In this document: positions 61,201 to 64,000 of the stretch, piece by piece
Layout: the number at the start of each line of letters is the position of its first letter
Numbering within the stretch: the stretch's first letter is position 1
Assembly (NCBI GenBank): GCA_016191845.1
Contig: JACPVF010000012.1
Span: 267,162-331,161, forward strand
Source: Chloroflexota bacterium
GTDB taxonomy: Bacteria > Chloroflexota > Anaerolineae > Anaerolineales > Villigracilaceae
Direction of reading: 5' to 3'
DNA: 64,000 nucleotides
Notes under the pieces: generated by a model
Told to the model about the DNA's origin: nothing
The model's database searches: none
Seen by the model: only the letters and a program-made list of their open reading frames with translations
Made by a program: the position numbers and the translations under genes

Positions 61201-64000
61201 CATCAACACCAAGGCCGTTTCGGTAACGCCGAATACGCTCCACAAGACCTACGGCGCAGCCGACCCGACCCTGACCGGCACCCTGACTGGCTTCCTGCCG
61301 GCGGATGGCGTCACTGCGGCCTATAGCCGTGTTGCCGGTGAGACCGTCCTCGGTGGACCGTACACTGTCAGCGCCGTGCTCAGCCCGGCGGGTGTGCTCT
61401 CCAACTACAACGTCACCTACAACACGGGCAGCCTCATCATCGATGCCAAGGCCGCCTCGGTGACGCCGAGCACGCTCCATAAGACCTACGGCGCAGCCGA
61501 CCCGACCCTGACCGGCACCCTGACCGGCTTCCTGCCGGCGGATAGTGTCACGGCTGCCTACAGTCGCGTGGCCGGTGAGACCGTCCTCGGTGGACCGTAC
61601 ACCGTCAGCGCCGTGCTCAGCCCGGCGGGTGTGCTTTCCAACTACAATGTCACCTACAACACGGGCAGTCTCATCATCGACACCAAGGCCGCTTCGGTAA
61701 CGCCGAATGCCGCCAGCAAGACCTACGGTGGCTCTGATCCTGCCTTCAGTGGCACCCTGACCGGCTTCCTGCCTGCCGATAACGTCACCGCCACCTACAG
61801 CCGTGTAGCCGGCGAAAATGCAGGCACCTACTCGATCAGTGGGGCCCTTGCACCGGCGGGTGTGCTCTCCAACTACGCCATCACCTATAACACCGCCGTC
61901 TTCACCATCAATCAATTGGCCCTGACCGTCACTGCTGTCACCGACAGCAAGTTCTATGATGGGACGGTTGTCTCGAGTGGCGTGCCGACCATCACTGTGG
62001 GCGCGTTGGTCCCGGGTGATACCGCCACTTGGACGCAGACCTTCAACAACAAGAATGTCGGCACCGGCAAGGTCCTGGTGCCCTCCGGCGTGATCAACGA
62101 CGGGAACAGCGGCCATAACTACGCCGTCACCTATTTGACGGTGTCCACTGGCTCGATTGCCAAACTGTCCATTACGGTTTCTGCTGTGACCGACAGCAAG
62201 GTTTACGACGGCACGACTGCTTCCACGCTTGAGCCTGTCATCACGCCTGCCCTGGTAGGCACCGATACCGAGGCCTTCTCTCAGGCTTTCGACACCAAGA
62301 ACGTCGGCACCAACAAGACCCTCACCCCGTTTGGCTCTGTCAGCGATGGAAATGGTGGCGGCAACTACTCAGTGACCTTCTCGCCAGTGTCCACGGGCTC
62401 GATTTCCAAGCTGGCTATCACTGTCACCGCCAATACGGATATCAAGACCTATGACGGAACCACGGCTTCCACGGTCGAGCCGACCATTGTGCCTGCTCTG
62501 GCTGGCACTGATACAGAAGGTTTCTCGCAGGTCTTCGATACGAGGAATGTTGGCACCGGCAAGACCCTTACCCCGTACGGTACTGTCAATGATGGAAATG
62601 GCGGCAACAACTACGTTGTGACCTTTGTTCACGTGGCGACCGGCCGGATCAACGCCCGTGCCATCACCGTCACCGCCACAACCGATACCAAGACCTACGA
62701 CGGCACCAACGCTTCGAATGGCACGCCCAGCATTACGAGCGGCGCTCTGCAGGATGGCGACACCGCCGCCTGGACGCAGACCTTCAATAACAAGAACGTG
62801 GGCGCGAACAAGACCCTCACCCCGGCTGGCGCCATCAATGATGGCAATGGCGGCTTGAACTACAGCGTCACTTTTGCGACTGCGCTGGGCACCATCAACG
62901 CAGCACCGTTAAGTGTGACCGCTAATAACAAGACAGTGATCTTCGGCAGCCCTGATCCCACCTTCGACTACACGGTCAGCGGATTCATCGCCCCCGACAC
63001 CTTCACCACTGTCCCCACCTGCGCTGTGGTTGAGAATCCCCACACTGCTGCTGGCACCTACACCATTTCCTGCTCGGGTGGTAATGCTGGTTCGAACTAC
63101 AGCATCGCCTACCACAACGGCGTGTTCACGGTCACAGCCAAGATCATCCTGACCGTTACGGCTCCCAGTGCTACCATCACTTATGGCGATACGGTTCCCG
63201 CCTTCACACCCGGCTATTCGGGCTTTACAGGTGGCGATGATGCCTCCGTGCTGGATACTGCCCCGACTTGCTCGGCTGGTGCGGGACCCTTCACTGTGAT
63301 CGGCGGACCCTATGCCGTTACCTGCTCTGGAGGTTTCGACGATAAATATGACTTCGATTATGTGAACGGCGTTTTGACCGTCGGGCAGAAAGCGCTGAGC
63401 ATCACGGCCTCGAACGGCTCGAAGACCTACGGCGACACCAAGACCTTCACCGGCTCCGAGTTCACCGCCAGCGGCCTGGTCGGCAGCGACACCGTCACTT
63501 CCGTCACCCTCGCCAGCAGCGGCGCTCCCGCCACCGCAGCCGTCGGCCCCTACGCCATCACCGCCTCCGGCGCGACCGGCACCGGCCTCGGCAACTATGC
63601 CATCACCTACCACGATGGCAGCCTGACGGTGGCCGCCAAGGCGCTGAGCATCACGGCCTCGAACGGCACGAAGACATACGGTGACACCAAGACCTTCGCC
63701 GGCACCGAGTTCACTGCCAACGGTCTGGTCAACAACGACAGCGTCACCTCCGTCACCCTCGCCAGCAGCGGCTCGGTCGCCACGGCCAACGTCGGCACGT
63801 ACAACATCGTCCCGACCAACGCAGTCGGCACGGGTCTGGGCAACTACACCCTCTCCTACGCCAACGGCACCCTGACCGTCGACAAGGCTCCCCTGACCGT
63901 CACCGCCGCCAACAAGACCAAGGCCTTCGGCGCGGTCGACCCGGCCTTCACCTTCACCCTGACCGGCCTGAAGAACAGCGAGACAGCCTCCGTGCTCGAC
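58271..64000 (+). CDS. Giant secreted beta-helix, glycine-rich and MBG/YDG repeat protein (3' end outside window)
   Basis: This frame runs open for 1910 codons to the window end. GGAGGA precedes ATG 58271. Residues 1-50 are a signal peptide with a long basic n-region (VRLIVLILVVAWSLVGMAPYGASAA). Residues about 52-480 are a right-handed beta-helix (GTTYYVDKTNPS; many NNI/NGS turns). About 497-695 is a glycine-rich domain (TWTAPAGVTSVKVEVWGAGG). About 700-820 is an Ig-like repeat. Then follow five MBG-type repeats of 77-79 residues, four YDG-type repeats of 82-83, and at least five more MBG repeats. It is likely the surface adhesin or matrix protein attached to the polysaccharide. No anchor signal is in view. 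Confidence 0.88.
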   Translation, partial: MSKDPRSMKKAWTKTGLASLSARVRLIVLILVVAWSLVGMAPYGASAAGTTYYVDKTNPSCSDSGSGTAAIPFCTISKGAAVALTAGDTVNVVAGTYAETVYPAANGTSVAPITFHAQTGVTVTGDAAGFGSAFAVSARSYVVIDGFNITQTKYKGIYVDSSNHITITNNHVTYAGINAGPDQHQQGIFVRNTTYSTISGNITDHNSCIGIRLINGSDYNLISNNISFDNTSSIAYPVVTISDAAGIEMTGSSHNTIVNNITYGNEDAGINLYVNSSAVGSTYNVVVGNLSYGNGDHGIDNNNSPYNTIVGNTVQGNGTTGINFEGDAGKGSHHATVANNISVANGLTPPTGSFGGNLRVDIASITGTTLDYDIVDLQGATVQVIWNDVSYATLAAFKAAVPTQEVHGLQANPLFVSPVTPVLRTSGLAYEGSTTTGDYHLTAGSPAIDSANSDAPNEATTDIEGSPRTDDPATADTGAGSRTFDDRGAYEFQASAQETITYSTAGTFTWTAPAGVTSVKVEVWGAGGAGANRSSTSGTGSGGGGGGGAYAIKNTLTVVPGTGYTVTVGAGGTSSPQVNGGDSWFSSAATVMAKGGASVAANSSTGASGGSDASSVGDTKYSGGGGANGSGTTYGGGGGSSAGTGATGATATNATGATAPTGGGNGGNGRSSSGGNGTSGSTPGGGGGGALRTSYMSGSFTGGTGATGKVTITYTTQPKASSATVTCEASTVVYGSSLNCTVTVTASSGTTSPLGNVAWTTDGTGTFTGSPCSLAGSGGSSSCSVSYAPGAVGTGSHKLTASYSGNASFLASSGDQTISVTQKPASVTPNAASKIYGDADPAFSGTLTGFLPTDGITATYTRAVGETVLGGPYAISATLGPADKLANYTVTYNTANFTINTKVASVTPDAASKTYGDADPILTGVLTGFLPADGVTAAYSRIAGETVLGGPYTISAVLSPAGVLSNYNVTYNTANFTINTKAVSVTPNTLHKTYGAADPTLTGTLTGFLPADGVTAAYSRVAGETVLGGPYTVSAVLSPAGVLSNYNVTYNTGSLIIDAKAASVTPSTLHKTYGAADPTLTGTLTGFLPADSVTAAYSRVAGETVLGGPYTVSAVLSPAGVLSNYNVTYNTGSLIIDTKAASVTPNAASKTYGGSDPAFSGTLTGFLPADNVTATYSRVAGENAGTYSISGALAPAGVLSNYAITYNTAVFTINQLALTVTAVTDSKFYDGTVVSSGVPTITVGALVPGDTATWTQTFNNKNVGTGKVLVPSGVINDGNSGHNYAVTYLTVSTGSIAKLSITVSAVTDSKVYDGTTASTLEPVITPALVGTDTEAFSQAFDTKNVGTNKTLTPFGSVSDGNGGGNYSVTFSPVSTGSISKLAITVTANTDIKTYDGTTASTVEPTIVPALAGTDTEGFSQVFDTRNVGTGKTLTPYGTVNDGNGGNNYVVTFVHVATGRINARAITVTATTDTKTYDGTNASNGTPSITSGALQDGDTAAWTQTFNNKNVGANKTLTPAGAINDGNGGLNYSVTFATALGTINAAPLSVTANNKTVIFGSPDPTFDYTVSGFIAPDTFTTVPTCAVVENPHTAAGTYTISCSGGNAGSNYSIAYHNGVFTVTAKIILTVTAPSATITYGDTVPAFTPGYSGFTGGDDASVLDTAPTCSAGAGPFTVIGGPYAVTCSGGFDDKYDFDYVNGVLTVGQKALSITASNGSKTYGDTKTFTGSEFTASGLVGSDTVTSVTLASSGAPATAAVGPYAITASGATGTGLGNYAITYHDGSLTVAAKALSITASNGTKTYGDTKTFAGTEFTANGLVNNDSVTSVTLASSGSVATANVGTYNIVPTNAVGTGLGNYTLSYANGTLTVDKAPLTVTAANKTKAFGAVDPAFTFTLTGLKNSETASVLD
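60737..61915 (+). repeat. Five tandem MBG-type repeats (about 237 bp each)
   Basis: Units start at 60737, 60974, 61211, 61448 and 61685; the first four are 237 bp and the last 231 bp. Each begins with a Lys codon and reads K-x-x-SVTP-x6-YG-x-DP-x9-GFLP. Units 3 and 4 are nearly identical at DNA level, including long runs of silent sites, which suggests recent duplication or gene conversion. Confidence 0.9.
61916..62902 (+). repeat. Four tandem YDG-type repeats (about 246 bp each)
   Basis: Units start at 61916 (249 bp), 62165, 62411 and 62657 (246 bp each). Each contains the TYDGT or VYDGT motif, then a 'F-x-N/T-K-N-VG' strand and a 'DGN-G-NY-x-VTF' end. They are in frame and within the giant surface protein. 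Confidence 0.9.
62903..64000 (+). repeat. Second set of MBG-type repeats (five units, last cut)
   Basis: Units start at 62903 (237 bp), 63140 and 63389 (249 bp each), 63638 (246 bp) and 63884 (cut by the window end). They contain TYGDT/IFGSP at the start and a 'NYxIxYxxGxLTV' end. Units three and four begin with almost the same sequence (KALSITASNGxKTYGDTKTF). Confidence 0.88.

Noticed and set aside
60680..62116. Minus-strand frames of 478 codons and similar ones at 58193-59491 and 62909-63613
   Set aside because: They are antisense to the giant repeat protein and mirror its repeats (Gly/Val/Asp/Arg-rich). The plus frame has a signal peptide, Shine-Dalgarno sequence and known domains.
60737..63883. 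Regularly spaced repeats considered as a CRISPR array or satellite DNA
   Set aside because: Units are 231-249 bp, in frame, and encode MBG and YDG domains. CRISPR repeats are much shorter and separated by unique spacers.

Overview
The window is a gene-dense, GC-rich bacterial chromosome segment of about 64 kb with mostly very short intergenic gaps. I see no rRNA, tRNA, insertion sequence, prophage or CRISPR. Gene content fits Chloroflexota, probably Anaerolineae: many lipoproteins without an outer-membrane export machinery in view, an ABC-2/SpoIIM fusion, very long PAS/GAF sensors, an S1-domain protein next to FtsK, and the yfiH-yggS-yggT-yggU string. This placement is inference from gene style, not from a marker-gene comparison.

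Region 1 (1-32.3 kb) is housekeeping. It holds a patatin remnant, an alpha/beta hydrolase, an L,D-transpeptidase, a CcdA plus glutaredoxin-DUF2085 thiol-redox pair, and pgeF/yggS/yggT/yggU. Next come a lytic transglycosylase lipoprotein, a peptide-type ABC importer without its ATPases, and a SAM by-product and purine recycling set (mtnA, PfkB-type kinase, ahcY, purine nucleoside phosphorylase). After these are a 7TM-GAF regulator, an S1 protein, ftsK, a CDP-alcohol phosphatidyltransferase, lgt, an ABC exporter pair, an MBL hydrolase, an HNH nuclease, a TIGR01777 epimerase, a lipoprotein and tyrS. tyrS is preceded by what reads as a complete ribosome-mediated attenuator: a 15-codon leader peptide with four consecutive Tyr codons, a competing antiterminator and an intrinsic terminator.

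Region 2 (32.3-39.5 kb, minus strand) is one 2369-residue protein with two membrane helices, about six PAS and eight GAF domains and a C-terminal HD-GYP cyclic-di-GMP phosphodiesterase.

Region 3 (39.7-64 kb, plus strand) is a surface-polysaccharide locus. It opens with a NusG paralogue (RfaH/LoaP-like), then an RNA hairpin, then at least 16 co-directional genes without a visible terminator: two P-loop kinases, a Wzx-type flippase, three GT4 glycosyltransferases, an O-antigen-ligase/polymerase-type protein, a pectate-lyase-like lipoprotein, a GNAT/FemAB-like protein, a conserved Cys-containing protein, a domain-permuted sugar-1-phosphate transferase, a three-gene amino-sugar module (dehydratase, nucleotidyltransferase, aminotransferase), a Wzz/BY-kinase-like protein with an eroded P-loop, and a giant secreted beta-helix/MBG/YDG repeat protein that runs off the window. 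Inference: the NusG paralogue allows transcription through the >23.6 kb operon, and the HD-GYP protein may tune it through c-di-GMP.

Several genes have a good -10 box only 6-7 nt before the ATG, which suggests leaderless transcripts are common here.
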